Assembly (NCBI GenBank): GCA_949318235.1
Contig: OX439131.1
Span: 13,748,428 to 13,812,427, forward strand
DNA length: 64,000 nucleotides
Origin: Ecdyonurus torrentis
Taxonomy: Eukaryota; Arthropoda; Insecta; Ephemeroptera; Heptageniidae
Direction of reading: 5' to 3'
Shown: piece after piece, positions 49,320 to 64,000 of the stretch
Numbering within the stretch: the stretch's first letter is position 1
Layout: each line of letters starts with the position of its first letter
Program-made: the position numbers and the translations under genes
The notes under the pieces: model-generated
Told to the model about the DNA's origin: nothing
The model's input: only the letters and a program-made list of their open reading frames with translations
Database searches by the model: none

Positions 49320-51883
49320 ACTCTCCTCCCTTTTAAAATATTAACAAACCAAATATCGCCGAGTATCAAAAACTTGACATCAAAGCAGATTTTATTTTTT
49401 ATAGACAACTTCAACTTTTAGTTGATTTATTCATGTAATTCAGAAGCCAATAAAAAGTTTTTTAGAGACTTAATTTTCTAGCAATGATGTGATGTTTATT
49501 TTTAATAATATGTACGTACAAGAGTTATCCCTATTAATATTAGCTAAAAGCATGCCCTAAAAATTACGCTTATTTGACGTTACATATTTATTTTGAATGT
49601 ATTTGCTAGGGAGTATAATATTATAATATAATACTTGCCGTCGGTTCTTTATGGATCAAATAGCATTTCGGCCTCTTTTTATTATTATTATTTATTACCA
49701 TATTTTTTAAAACTTTTACAATAAAGTATATTACATAAGTAGTAAAATGTATATTATAATATTAAAGCTTATGAACACGAAATTATATTCTCATAAATCC
49801 AAAGTAGTCACATAAATTGAAATTATTATTATTAATAAATGTTGTAAAACTAAGTTGTGTACATCGTTATTATTTGTAACATACAAATTAACATGTATAT
49901 ATATTTAACAGGTATACATAAAGTAAAGTACAAAATTTACATATTGAAATAAGAAGAAGAAGAAAAAAAAATCAATAAGCTGCACGTGTAAAATTGATGC
50001 CATTTTTTTTTTAAATCAAAATTTTTTTAAACGTCAAGGACATCAAGTAGCAGAATAATTGCATTAAATAATATAGTAAATTTAAATTTATAGTTGAAAT
50101 TAAAGTGTAACCATGTGTAAATTTTATTGGAGAATGTTTTTTCTGTATATATAAGCTGACACAGATATGAAAATTTTATATTATTTATTGTTTCTTTATC
50201 ATATATATTGATTGATTGATTTTTTTTTATTTATTTATTTCCAAGTTGACACAGATATTAATCCTATTTTATTTGTAACTTTGTTCTTCTTTCGTGAGGG
50301 TGATAATCGATATTATAGTCTTCAGTCTATCATGTGAAATTTTATTTTATGGTTCTAATTTCAACTTGCACTTGAAAGAAAATCATTATTTTACAATTTC
50401 TCACCATGTATAATCATGGTTATTACTATTAAAGTTAATAATAATGTTAACGATATTAATTACTGTTTATATTCATTTGTAATGTATAATATAACAAGAC
50501 CTTATTATTTTGTTAACTGTTTTGTCTCCAATAATTGCAATACAAACAATATCAAATTAATACAAATAAAATTATTGCACGTTCTCATTATGTTTTTTAA
50601 TTGTTATTTTTTTATTATAAGCATTGTCCTATATATTTTTTTTTTAAAAGAAAACTATACTCTTCATACAAGTATAACAAATTATTATACCATTTAATTT
50701 TAATTCATGACTATTAATATTCTTTTTCGTCTAATCAACTATGTAAATGACTCATGAAAAATGTATTCATTCATTTATAATTATTTATTTTTTATATAAA
50801 AAAAAAGGTTTTAAAAGTGTGTGTTAAAATTATTAAACTCACACAAAGTGTCGACTTATTAAGTCAATTAATTTATAATCTATCAAATTTAATTATTTAA
50901 TTTTTTTTTCACCTAATTCAAGGTTAGCCTTGTGATCTTCCTACACATTCCCATCAAGTTTTTTTCAACGTTCATTTATAATTTGCATTTTATTTAGTTA
51001 TATTGATATACGTAGATAAAAAAATATATATCTATTAAATCATAATATTCTCTTTTTTTTTGTATTATTATTTTTTTTATATAATTAAAATAACAATTAA
51101 ATTCAAGGCAAAAAAACAAACATAAATATAAAAATAATGCAATTTATATATTTGCGTCTTTATAATGTACCCAGTAAAGCAGTATTACGTTTTTATATGA
51201 CGTCAGTTGAAATAGTGCAAATAGATTATTGTCTCATTATAAAATGTGACAGCATCTTATAATAAACATTTTATGACATATTTAAGACATTATTTTGATT
51301 TGTATATTTTATTAATCTAACATTGAAATATAATTATTATTGCTTTATAAATGTATGATGATTTCATAGCCTTCAATAAAAAAAAAATACAATCTTTAAT
51401 TATGTAGAATCTTGTAATTATCATCACTTTTATAAGATATAGTATTAATTAATTCTTTATTTGTGATGCTATTTTTTTTTCTTTGGGTCTTTTCATTATT
51501 TTTATTCCTAACAGTACTGTAAATTTAAAAGTTAGCACGCGATACTTGAAAAAACGTTTTTAAGGGCGTGAATGTTTTTGTTATAGCGTGTGCCAAAAAT
51601 GACCTATACCATCTTGCTATAATATTTCCTTATTAGTATATACCTAAAGATTGTCTTGGTGACTCTCCTGATTTCCTTCTCTATATATGCATGTATATAA
51701 ATATGTTGTTCTGTACACCCTCCTTAGGTCAGGTTTCTGTATACGTCTCAAGTGACAAAAGGTATATTGACCACACTCTCTATAACTTGAACACACGAGC
51801 GTACGTATTAATATTATAGAATTGGATACTTTTAGTATTTCCTTTTAATAAGCATCAATTTCATCAACTTTGTTTCAATTTTG

Positions 51884-51889
<6 letters not shown>

Positions 51890-51967
<78 letters not shown>
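51890..51967. repeat. (AT)n microsatellite
   Basis: About 39 units. Confidence 0.95.
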
Positions 51968-51971
<4 letters not shown>

Positions 51972-52515
51972 TTAATTAACTCACACACACAAAATTACTA
52001 TGTACATAATGAATTGCGTTATTTTCAAATTATATTTCGTAATGAAAAATTATTACTGTATGTAAACAATTTTGAGTATATTTGTTTGAACACATGTATA
52101 ATATTTGAAATTTTAATATATTTTTCCTCTTTTATGTTATAATATACAGTATAAGTGATGTTATACTCAAAATTTGAAATTTCTGTATTAATTAAATTAC
52201 TCAGCTATGCTATACAAATGAAATTTTCTAAATTAAACCACAAATTGTTAATTTAAATTTGACATAAAATGATTAATACTTCCTTGTATGATTAAAATAG
52301 TAAATGGAAAAAGAAATTAAAATTGAGATATTTATTAAAATAGAAGAATAAGCTTATTTACTGTGCGAATGAATGAAACGATATACTATAATCAAATGAA
52401 TGAATTTGGGAGTAAAATATACTGCTTGACTGTATTTAGCATCATATAGAGATCATTTTGTTGGAGTCGAGTGTACTGTGTACAATGGCATGTCGGGTAA
52501 GAAGGCAGGTAGCTT

Positions 52516-52567
52516 GGGGGGGAGTTAAGGAAGGTTGGACGGGGGGAGGGGGAGGGGGGGGGGGGGG
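52516..52567 (+). repeat. G-rich tract with G-quadruplex potential
   Basis: Several runs of 5 to 14 G (a GGGGGGAGGGGGA-type stretch leading into the longest run) near 52541-52567, preceded by GGGGGGG at 52516-52522. This is very unlike the AT-rich surroundings. Confidence 0.8.
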
Positions 52568-55500
52568 AGAAAGTGGTTGTTCTGGTGGTCACCCACTCGC
52601 ATGTCCATATGCACTGCCCACACTCGCCAACATTATACCAAACGTTAGCCAGTAATATGCCAACACTACTATAATACTAATACCTTGATATTTCAAAAAG
52701 GACCAATTTACCATAAGATCTTATACAAGTGACCACACATGAATTAAACTGACCACCTCACACAAAGCTCATTTACCTATCTTATTTTATATAAATTTGA
52801 TCTAAAATTACATTAATTACATATCAGTCATGTAGTTTTTTTCATATATTTTTTTCTGACGTCATATTACTTAATTTTATTTTCTATAACCTTGAATTGT
52901 TTTGGATATTAAAATATATATAAAAATATTGTATACCTGATTTGTCTTTATTACACTGTATAATTTTTTTTTTTATAGTTGAAAATTTTTGGTCATCATC
53001 AGTCCAGTATATTAAAAATCAAGATCAATTGTAGCCGCAAGTTCAATTTTTATTGCTTTTGGTTTCTGATGAGAAAAGAATTCAAGGATTTTTTTGTTGT
53101 TTAAATATTTAAAAAGTATTTAGTAATTCATCATTGAAAAATTACTTTTATAAGAAAACTGTTAAGGAAACATTAATTTAAGTGTTTATACATTTATCTG
53201 TGTATCTATTTTTAAGATTCGAAGAATAAATAGCAATTACGCTAGAGATTTAATTAACTTGCATGCTCTAGTAAGAATTTGTCAATTTACAATTAGTTTT
53301 GAAATTATAATTTAGAAGAAAATTGTTACTTCTTTTTTTGTGGTTATTATTACTAGTTTGTTTGTTTTTTCGTGCGATTTTATTTTAAACGATAATATAA
53401 AAAAGCTGGAATTAACATTAATTTCATGCTTCCAATAATACTAAAAGAGTTCCAATGAAATGTTTACTAATTAAAGCTTTTTTTTTTTTTTTTTTTTTAC
53501 TACAGGACCTATATTTGATATACTTATACTATATAATAATATAAACAACTTTTCTCAGATCTTTTAAACAATTAATGTTTAGCAAAGGCAATTTAAATTA
53601 TACAATCTTGTATATAAACATGCGTGTATGTTACGCAACTCTCTTCAAAATCAAGGTTTATAATAAGAATAAGCAACCCAAATTTAAATATTATTGTCGT
53701 CAAAAATCACGGATATATAACTTTAATTTGTCCTCTAATTTCATATTTATGACCACAACAAAACTTTCCATTATTTTTTTGTGTATATTTATATAATATT
53801 GTAGGTAATATAAAACTAAAGATCAAAATTTTTTGTAGTATGTTGTATATTTTATATATATAAAGGGGTCATGATACATATAATTATAATATAAAAAAAT
53901 GTTTTATGATTTTACATAAAAAATATTACGTTGTGTAAGCGTTGTTATTGTTACGTTTTTTATATATATATATGTATATTTTTTTTTATAATGTAAATAA
54001 AATTGATTTCATAAGACCAAAAAAAAAAAAAAAAAAAAAAAAAGTACACACACTGTGATGCAAAATTTCATTCTATTGCTGTATGAAAATATCATGTAAT
54101 AATATGGAGCAATACATTAAATTAAAGTCTCCCATTGGAATACATTGTATACAATCATAATAGGACCATATAGTAAAATTTCATAGCATAGTTACTGTAC
54201 CAGGTATATATGGCGTGTTTTGTATTATCGTATAACTATAATATTTCTTTGTACTTGTTAGAACATAATAATTTTATGACGTTTTTATTCTTACGTAACA
54301 AAAATGATAGCTGTCGAGTTGTCACACGGTCCTATGCATAACGAAGTACTTCCGTATCATCTAGTTCCCATGCTAATATTTCATCCTCAGATTTGTCAGG
54401 GAAATAAAATACTATCGTTATATTATATATTTTTAACTTTATATATTTATATACACACACTTACTTTAATTATATTTTGAAAACCATATAGCACCTCGTT
54501 GTAGATATATACTTTAAATCATGGGAGATTGTCACCAGCGAAAATATATTACAATGTGCCATCAATATTTATAAATTTGAATACATGCTTAAATTGTTTG
54601 ATTTATTAAAATGTAAACAATATTACACTTTGGATGAATATTTTGATTCCATCTCTAAAATTTACGAAATTGATTCACTTGTATTTATTACCGCTTACTC
54701 AAAATTTAGAACAAATATCTGATAATAATATAATTATATAGTAATATATTATGATATATAATATAATGATTATATGTTATTGCACGTGTTTGTCGTTATA
54801 GATGAGTATATTGAATTTTTTTTTATTTATTTCCATTTATTGTTTGTTTTTATATATTGTAAATTAAATAATGACCATACCAACGCACGTTGCAACTATT
54901 TATATATTATTACTGAGAACTGCCTGGGTCAATAAAGATTCTTATTTTATTCGTTTTTAAATTTTTTATTTCAGTGATGAAAAACAATACTTTGAAATGA
55001 CATCCAATATAAAATAATTTTCTTGGCTTATTTCGCTATGCTATAATTAAACATGATGGAATATGTTCATTGAAACAGATTGTGTAAACGTATGGCATGG
55101 ATAAAATATTTTTTTCATCATGTATTATAATGTCAGATATTATTACGTTGTAACTATTTTATGCAATTACAGACGTTACCTTGCTTATTTTTTTTGTGTC
55201 CTATAATATCTTTGATAAACACAGAAAGTCGTGTAAATCGCAAATCCTCCAATTGAATTTCTAAAAGTTACAACATAAGTGGAAGTTGTCGCTATGACCA
55301 AAATTATATAAAAGAAAATTGAATTGAAAAAAAAAAAAAAAAAAAAAAAAGCCATTCAAAATTATTGATGTGAATACCAAACAACTTAAAAATATTATTT
55401 TTTATTTTTTTTTTTCATAGAATTTTATTATAATACCACAACATTGTATTGTATAGACGTAACTATAATAAACAAGTCTTGTAATAATTATTAATGTATT

Positions 55501-57814
55501 ATTTAAACATGTATGTATATCCTTTTTTGTATTACTTAAAATATATAATGCTGTACGTTAAATAATGAAGTGTTGTTGTTTTACTATCTTTTTATGATAA
55601 AGATATTATATATATATATTATATATATATATATTTCGTATGTGGTCAGTAGAGTCAAAAATTAGCATACAAGTTTGTAACAAAACCTGATTTTTTTTTG
55701 CACTATCTCTTTTCAATATATTTATATTTATATATATATATATATATTTTTCTAATATAAAAATGTAGAGTATTATCTTACAAGTACTCTAAATAAAGAG
55801 TAAATCAAGCCAACGCAGTTAAAAACAAGAACGCAAAAAAATCTAGCTCACTTAATTACTCCATTACTAGATGATGATAATAATAATAATAATAAAAAGC
55901 GTCCTATAAAATTTATGATGCTTTCGCAATTCTACAAATTTTATCTTGCATATTATATTTGCATTTTTATTTTTTAATTCGTTTTTAAATTCTGCATTAC
56001 AAAAGAAAATAGTATAATAAAAACCTTTCTGCATGAAAAATTATTCCATATTTCATTTCTATATTAAAAAAAATAATTTCACACATTTTTTATTTTTTAT
56101 GAGTTTAATGTTAATTTATCTGATATTTGTAAAAATCTGTCAGACATAGCAGTGACATTGTATGTCATTTTACCCAGCGAAAGGAGAGCCAAATATTTGA
56201 GGTATGTTATGAAACTAAATATTTTTTTTGCAAGGTATTTTGATAGCTCCATTTCTCTATACACAGATTTTTTTTTCCTATTCACGCAACGGAATTTCTA
56301 TAAGTAACGCTTCACTCAGCTTTAAACTTTTTTGTTTGTTTGTTTACATAGTATTTAAAATTAAAAGGCAAAATATCATCATCATCAAGTTTTTTGTTGC
56401 TCATATTTTTGTAACTGTATACAAATTATACACGTAATGATTTTCATTCATTTTTTTTTTCTTTTACAATTTTTTTTACAAAAAAAAAAAAATCATAAAA
56501 AAATGTTATTTTACCAAGAATCAGGAAATAGGTGCTTGTTGTTGTATATTTGTAATTCTAAGTATTTTTATTTTATTTTGAAATACATTTTATAATGATT
56601 ATACTGAAAGATTATTTAAGACAAATATTACTCGAGTGATGACTGCACTTATTGCGTCCAGCATTGAGGACACATGATGTACTTACATGTGCATGGTAGG
56701 TCATGACACTTGCACTTACATATAATTTAATTTACTCTCGGTAAATTATAGTAAATTAAGGACAAAGGTCATGGTAATAATCTATATTGCATCTAGAGAG
56801 CTTGCATGTGAGTATATATATTTTATTTTATATTATATATATATATATATATTATATATATATAATATCATATATACATAATATATAATATAGGTAACGT
56901 AATAATAAGGATTTATTTTTAAATTTGTTATTTACGTTATTTTTAATTGTTCCAATTAATAATCATTACAGGAGTAAAATCAAAAACCATATCAAAACAA
57001 ACCATTATTAAAAGCTCATTATACATTTGATCATTTGTTTTTAAGTTTTATTAATAATTTCCAAAAATATATATATATATATATTATATCATAATATATT
57101 TTCTTACAATCTGTAAACATAATCTGCATCTTTTGTGTATAGTTCACTGTATCAACGTCCCGTTTAGTTCTAGTTTAAAGTGTGTTATCCATGGTTATAC
57201 TGCATTAGCAAAAAACATTAATGTTTGAGTTTCAAATTAACACTTTTATCATAATTTTTTTCAAATATACTGAAACTGTAAATTTTAAGTGCAAAATAAA
57301 AGTATGTAATACAAAATGTCTTGTAATGCGATAAGAAATATCATAATACAATATTCATATACAGAGCATAGTATACTTCTCTATATACTTCCAAAATTTC
57401 TGAACTGTAAATTTTCAAATTTGAATTACTTTGTATAATTTATTTTTGTCTTTTTATGATTCATAAATATAATTTAATTTATGCATTCTTCAAATATCAC
57501 TAAATCAACATTATAGTAAAGATCCATTAATTTAAGATAGTAATTCAATTAATAAAGAAACGCCTGCTTAAGTGCCCACCCTCACAAGTTATTGTGGCAG
57601 GTCAAGTGTATAGGCCACCCACTTTGCCGTACCACGAGCTATATAGTAACTGAGATTAATGGTCAGAAAGAAAAAGAAAAAAATCTCACCACAGAAAAAA
57701 ATAATAATAATACAACAAAAACTTTAAAACTATAACCTGCTCTTGTTCTTGATAAATAAAATTTATTGTCTAAAGGAGTCAATTATTATTATCCTATATG
57801 AGTTGGTTATGTTT

Positions 57815-57841
57815 TCTCTCTCTCTCTCTCTCTCTCTCTCT
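57815..57841. repeat. (CT)n microsatellite
   Basis: About 13 units. Confidence 0.93.
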
Positions 57842-58879
57842 TGATCTGATAATTTCTAGGTTTCTAAATTTTTATAGAATGCTAAAACATATTTATTATT
57901 TCTTTGAAAAGTATATTATATACAAGTCTGATGTGGTATAGTTATTTTTAGAAATTGAGAATTTATTTATTATTATGGATTTTCATTAAATTTTATTGTT
58001 CTTTCTCTCACACTTTCCTTAATTTGTGGTTATTTTTTATGCGTCATTCTTTAAGTATTATTACTTGATATTTTGAACTCTGTCAGATTTGATTTGTTTT
58101 AGTCTTGCTATTCAAGTTGTAAATATATATTATATTTATATATTTAATATTGTTAAATTATTGTGTAAAATAAATTTTTCTATACATATAAGATTTTTAT
58201 AATAATAATTCTTTATTATTACTCATCCTTTCTCAGGTAGCAAATCATTAAAAAATTGTACTTTTTCTTCTTCTTCATTAATTCTTAAATTGTCAATCGT
58301 AAAAATAATGATCTTGAGAATTAGAAAACTTCCTTATGGTACACGACTACGTTAATTTTGTCCAAAAAAGGTAAATATGTTATTGCATTGATACATTGTA
58401 ACATTTGACGTATAAAAAGACATGATTAAAAAATATATATTGTAGGCAAGACATTACATTAACCGCAGCATTGCAAATGATGCATGAAAAAAAAAAAGTG
58501 ATAATCATTATTTTATTGCAAATTTATAATCACGTAATAGAAATCAGAATCCAATTTACGTATATAATATTGCATCACTATACTGACTGTAATATATGAT
58601 GGAAAATAAAATTAAACTTTAATTGGATTTAGCTGTAATAGATTTTACCTTTGATTTATTCAACAGTACAAATGTCTTTGAAGATATAAGTACTGTAAAT
58701 ACATAAATATTTTGTTTTGTTTTCTTTAAAAATAAAAGAAAATAAGAGTTTATATATCCATATATAAATTTTACGTCTTTTTAAAAAGTTTTATATATAT
58801 ATATATAACGTTTCCAGTGACAAAACAAGCTCTATAAAAGTAAAATATAAAGCCACAAAATCTTTACATGCTTTAAAAA

Positions 58880-58919
<40 letters not shown>

Positions 58920-60808
58920 GTTAAAAAGTATAGAGTGAACAAATATACACACACCATGGAATCCTTTACATAACTTTCAAAATTACTTTTAACTTTTTCC
59001 CCGACTGGTGCTTTTTTTTATTTTTTTTTTTATTTATTTTTTTTGTATTGTACGTCGTTGTTACTACATAAATTTTCATTTCAGTTTTTATCCTTGTGTC
59101 TCGTCTATACAAAATAGCATTTTATATCGCTTTTAGTCTACTAGCTCCTGTATGAATTTTTTGTTGTATATGTTTGGTGTACTTTATGTATATACGGAAG
59201 AGACGATGAGTTTCATCACTTCATTTACTATATTTACTGTACGAAAAAAAAAAATTATTCGTCAGCTTATTTTTTATTCATATAAATACGAGACAGTGCA
59301 GATAATCCGTATAGTAACTAAGTGTAGACTCATTAATCATATTTTTTTTGCATCAACAGAGCTAAAATAATTTAGTATAATATGTTTTATTTAAGGGAGT
59401 GGGGGAGTTTAAGGAAGTTACATAAATATTTATAAATGTAGATGCAGTTATTATATTTGAGAAATTATACAGTAAAAGTATATCTACAGAGGGAAAAATT
59501 AGCATGCACTTATGCAAGAGTGCATTATATTTTTAAATTCTTCGTCGTATGGAAATTTCTATATATTATTATAATTTCTGTAACAGCAAGCGTTACAAGC
59601 ATTTTTAGCTTTAGAGTATTTTATTATCAGTAATGAAAAACTCTTACAATTTTCTTTTACACGTAAAAGCAGGAGGTCCTGCGTAAAAGTGTCACCCTCA
59701 TTTAAATATTTTTGGCATCGGAGCAGTATTTTATATAGTTTTCTTATAAAACGCTATAGAAACATGGACTCGCAATGCCAAAGTATGGGGAACCCCAAAC
59801 TCTTTTTCCGCCGGCCCCACCGATAACCTCTATTGCTTCATAATTTTTAATGAATCTAAATTACGCAAATTAAGGTAATTCGTAAAAAAAACAAAAAAAC
59901 AAAAAAACAAAAAACAAACAAACAAACAACAGCAGCAACAACAACTTATAATAATAATAAAAAGTTAATGTGCACATATCATAATACCATCGTTAATTAC
60001 TTTGACCTCTGACATTATGATTGCTACAATTTCTGTCTTGATGTTTTATTTGTTTACATTTATTACCTGTCTGTATCCCCAATGGTATAGTATATAATAT
60101 GGTAACGGGACGGGGCTACTGGTTCAATTTATATTTAAATATAATTTACATAAATATATTCCCAGGTGTTTTGTGTGTATAGTGTTGTATGTGTATAGTA
60201 TCACAGCTTCCCTGCTTATTAGTGTCCAAGAATTAACAGGCAACAATATATAAAAAAATACAATAAAACGTAAGGTATGAGTGAGAGAACAGGTTGGGGA
60301 TATAATAACTTAAGTGTGGGAAATAAGCGAAATTTACACAAACACTTGCATTACTGTTAATACTTTTTTTTTTTAAGATGCGAAGTAAAAAATGTTGCAT
60401 GTTACACACAATTAATTGTTACATCTCTCTCTTTTTTTTTCTTTCCTTTTCTTATATATTATATATGATATGCAATTAAATAATTAGCCTAATTTCTTTT
60501 CTTTTTTTTTTTTTTTTTTTACATTTTTTTCTCGTTTTTTTTTTTCTTTTATAAAGTGAAATTTTCAATAACTAACTGTAGTATTTACTATATAGTGTGA
60601 AACATAAAGATAAATTATAATTTTGTTCATTGACTGCTTATCCTCATTCATTATAAAATTTTCACTTTTATATCATTTTTGTTTCAATGCCTTTTACTTT
60701 ATCTACAAATATCTTATACGTTTATATAGTAAATGTTTAATTTTTGCTTTTTTTTTTACATAAGTTATTTATTTCTTATTGTAAGTTAAGTATTGCAGTT
60801 ATTATTCT

Positions 60809-61035
60809 GAATGAATGAATGAATGAATGAATGAATGAATGAATGAATGAATGAATGAATGAATGAATGAATGAATGAATGAATGAATGAATGAATGAAT
60901 GAATGAATGAATGAATGAATGAATGAATGAATGAATGAATGAATGAATGAATGAATGAATGAATGAATGAATGAATGAATGAATGAATGAATGAATGAAT
61001 GAATGAATGAATGAATGAATGAATGAATGAATGAA
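60809..61035. repeat. Perfect (GAAT)n microsatellite, nearly 57 copies
   Basis: 227 bp of uninterrupted GAAT units. Because the unit is not a multiple of three, the array stays open and translates as SFIH repeats on the minus strand; this is not a gene. It is the only long tetranucleotide array in the window. Confidence 0.95.
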
Positions 61036-64000
61036 CCTATACGATAAATAACAATATATTGCAAAGAAAAAAATTGTATTTTAGTTTACATAACAGACAA
61101 TGCAATTACATAAATGTATAATTATTATGTTACTAGAACTATAATATAGTTTCTACAATTGTGTAAGAATTAATAATGAGATTATAAAAGTTTATTGTAA
61201 TATATTTTTGTCTCAATACTCATTCAACATAAAAACAAAACAAAAAAAATAATGGATTTTCAACAATGCAAAGTGAGTGGGAATAATTCTCACTGTTAAT
61301 CACAACAATAATAATATATAATACTTGGGAAGTTCACTGTAACAATGAACTAATATTATGCAACAATTGCATTTGATATTATATTTTTTTAATCGTTCAA
61401 ATGCACGAGATGATCTAGCTAAATCAACCTTAGATAAATAGATAAAAGAAAAATAAAACTATTATATTTTTTTGAAATAACACCCACGAGGATATTATTT
61501 TACTTAAAAATATTTTCAAGCTCTAGGCTTTTAAAAAAAAAATGTGAAAGTGAGAAAAAAAAAATTTGTTATTGTCTTGAGATTTATATTATTAAAAATT
61601 ATAACTAAATTGTGGTATAGTGTCCTGTAACCTGTAATTTGAAACTTTTGTTCTAATTTTATTTCATTTTTTTCAGTAAAAATTATACAGAATTATGATG
61701 TTTATAATTAGAAATGTTGTGATGAAATTTTATCATCACTCGTATCTGATGACATTTTACTAAGTTTTTAAATTATTTCCCAAGTATGCTATATATTATT
61801 ATTTCACTTTTTTTGTAGACATGATTATTTTTAAAACTAAGAAATTAAAATTTAATAATTAATTTCATCATCATCATAGAAATTTTAATTAAATTTATTA
61901 TTAAAAATAATAGGAGGTAAATAATTATATAGTTTTAGTATATTTAAAGCTATTGTGTGTGTTTTAGTCGTTTTATTTTTAGAAAATAATTGAATTAGTC
62001 TGGTATTCAGTAAAATAATAGAATATTGGTTCTCTTTCTATCTCTATCTCCCTTTCAACAATTGTTTCAGAACATACATACATACTTTAGATGGGTTTAT
62101 TGTTGTCGTCCGTATTGTTATTTTCCATTAGCATGGCACCAACTCCCCTCTTATACTCGCGGACGCATGCGTAACAAATAGATCGTGTTTATCGGAGATC
62201 ACTTCCGGTCAGGTACAATACATGTGGGTCCTATCACGTAATAAAATACTGCAAAAAGCTAGTTATATTTTTTTATCAACTTAACCGCAAGCAAAAATTT
62301 ATTGCCTGTATGAAAAATTAGTGTCTATTTTATGCAAAAATCGTATTCTTCATTTTGTTTATTATCGCTAAACATATATATTTTTTATATAAGGAAATCA
62401 GGGATAAATTTTGTAACATTATTTTAAGAGAGAGAGAGCAAGCACAGTAGCAATTTTACGTGTGATTTTAAACGCCCACCGCATTTTTATCAGACTGAAT
62501 ATTGTATCCCAGGGCGTCCCATAATTTAAATATTTGGTGAACGCCCCCGTCTATCTCACTTCTCATATCGTAAGCGTATAATCAAAATTGCAATTAATCA
62601 TTTTATTTTTTTATTGTCATGAATAATAAATTTTGTTTTGTTCAAAAATTGTAACATAAACGTTTTGACAAAGAAAAAAAAATCTTAATTTTATGCATAT
62701 GAGGTTTATAATTTTATAGAACGAACAACGTATAGTTTAATTTTCATATACGAAAAACTGTATGAATAATGTAGTTAAAAATAAAATGCGTCAATATTAT
62801 TGTATAGTATAATATACGATGATATAATGTTAATAAAGTAAAATAAAGTACATGGATAAATAATTTGTCTGAATAATTAAGTACGTGAATAAAGTAATTA
62901 TAAATTAGGAATTAACACTAAAACAATAGAAATTCCAAGCTTAAGTATATAACAAATTGTTCATAAATTAATTCATATAATGCAGGAATGCGGATTTTAT
63001 ATTAAAGAAATAAATTTATTACTTGATCCCTAGAACAAATTGGTCTTAAAATTGATTGATTTCTATGGTATATAGGTTGTAATTCAGAATTATAGGATTA
63101 ATATTTGACAAATTTATGTAAGGGGTTCTGATGCCTCTAATATATTTTTATTCTCCCCCTTGTTGATGTTTATTGGAACTGATTATCTTTAACAATTCAT
63201 ATATAGAAAAGGATATTTCAGTTTTTGTGGGGGGATTCTAGATTCTCTTCGTATATATAAAAATATTTCTTCATTGTTGATGAGGATATGTACTTTAATG
63301 TCACATAATTCTATTCTTATAATTTTTTTTTTATATAAAAGGTCAAACATTTTGAATAGAACATTTTTAAAGTTTTTAATGTCACAATTTCCATACCCCC
63401 TACCGTAAATTAATAATCCTCCGTACCTTGTCGAATTATATTTAATCTACATGTCAAAAATTTTCTCTTCACAAAAGTTTTTATTTTTATTCTCACGTCA
63501 TGAGATAAAAATAATCTGACGTCTTCCAAAACGGTAAATTCTATACGATTAAAGTTAAATAATATGCTAACTACATAGAACTATAATTTTTTTATAGAAT
63601 ATATTATAAAATCTTTAATAAATGCACTTGAAAATTGAATGGATGTTTTTCAAATACAATGTGCAATAATAATAATAATAATAATCTTAATAACATGTTT
63701 ATTCATTGCTACATATGTGGGTAGAATTAGCATAAACTAAGGTGTGTGTTCTAGAAAAACTGCGATATCATTCGCATCCGTATGACGTTGTTTCTTTGTT
63801 ATAATTTTCTTACTTTAACCCCTAGATATTTTCTACAATGTAAAGTCTATAAGTGGATAAAACGTGCATTACTTATAAGTTTTCATACCCATATAATTTT
63901 TCTTCGAAAATAATGTATTGTATATTTTCTGATAGTTTTCTTAAAAAAAAAAAAAAGAAAAGAAAGAAAGAAAGATAAATACAGGATTTAGTGTCATACT

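Larger units (their letters stand above)
36937..64000. other. Gene desert
   Basis: 27 kb of AT-rich sequence with no frame I recognise. It holds the listed SSRs, the foldback at 39868, the repeat copy at 42396, the hairpin at 48697, the GC-rich island, the G-tract and the GAAT array. GC-balanced patches with no open frame also occur near 54300-54400 and 62130-62230; the latter includes CACTTCCGG, an ETS-type site. The region could be intron or intergenic. Confidence 0.6.

Noticed and set aside
60809..61035. CRISPR-like or satellite array
   Set aside because: A simple tetranucleotide repeat with no spacers, in a eukaryotic genome.
60786..61064. 92-codon frame of SFIH repeats
   Set aside because: It is the reading of the (GAAT)n microsatellite, which stays open for arithmetic reasons.

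Overview
The window is a strongly AT-rich piece of an animal nuclear genome. Three intron-containing genes lie within about 13 kb, and the rest is gene-poor sequence full of microsatellites, long homopolymers and small palindromic transposon relics. The abundance of long (CT)n/(GA)n, (AT)n and (GT)n arrays and A/T runs, the small GT-AG introns and the gene content suggest an arthropod. A crustacean is my best guess, but this rests on general character only. There is nothing bacterial here: no operons, ribosome binding sites or CRISPR arrays. A 200-base run of N (2807-3006) is an assembly gap.

Layout. Positions 1-24138 hold no gene I can support, only SSRs and several foldback (MITE-like) elements. 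Positions 24139-29830 (minus strand) hold a complete four-exon DTWD2 gene (258 codons plus stop), a DTW-domain tRNA-uridine aminocarboxypropyltransferase. Its introns are crowded with inverted-repeat elements. Positions 29831-32573 are intergenic. Positions 32574-34482 (minus) and 34790-36936 (plus) hold two head-to-head paralogues of a glycine N-acyltransferase-like GNAT family. Each has four coding exons; exons 1 and 2 are identical in length and all intron phases match. Their start codons are 307 bp apart, so a shared promoter region is likely. The plus-strand copy carries a tRNA-derived SINE in intron 1. Positions 36937-64000 hold no recognisable gene. They contain a possible 5' non-coding exon (about 38735-39048), a GC-rich island (about 48100-48370), a G-tract, more foldback elements and a nearly 57-copy perfect (GAAT)n array.

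How the genes relate. DTWD2 would modify tRNA, while the GLYAT-like pair would use acyl-CoA to acylate small amines. I see no functional link between them; they are simply neighbours. The pair looks like an inverted tandem duplication.

The most notable structure is a cluster of at least six copies of one foldback repeat family between 18.2 and 27.1 kb, including two copies nested inside a third. Beside it are unrelated palindromic elements with TTAA or TA target-site signatures. I found no convincing new biological system. All calls come from reading the sequence; no database search was run.
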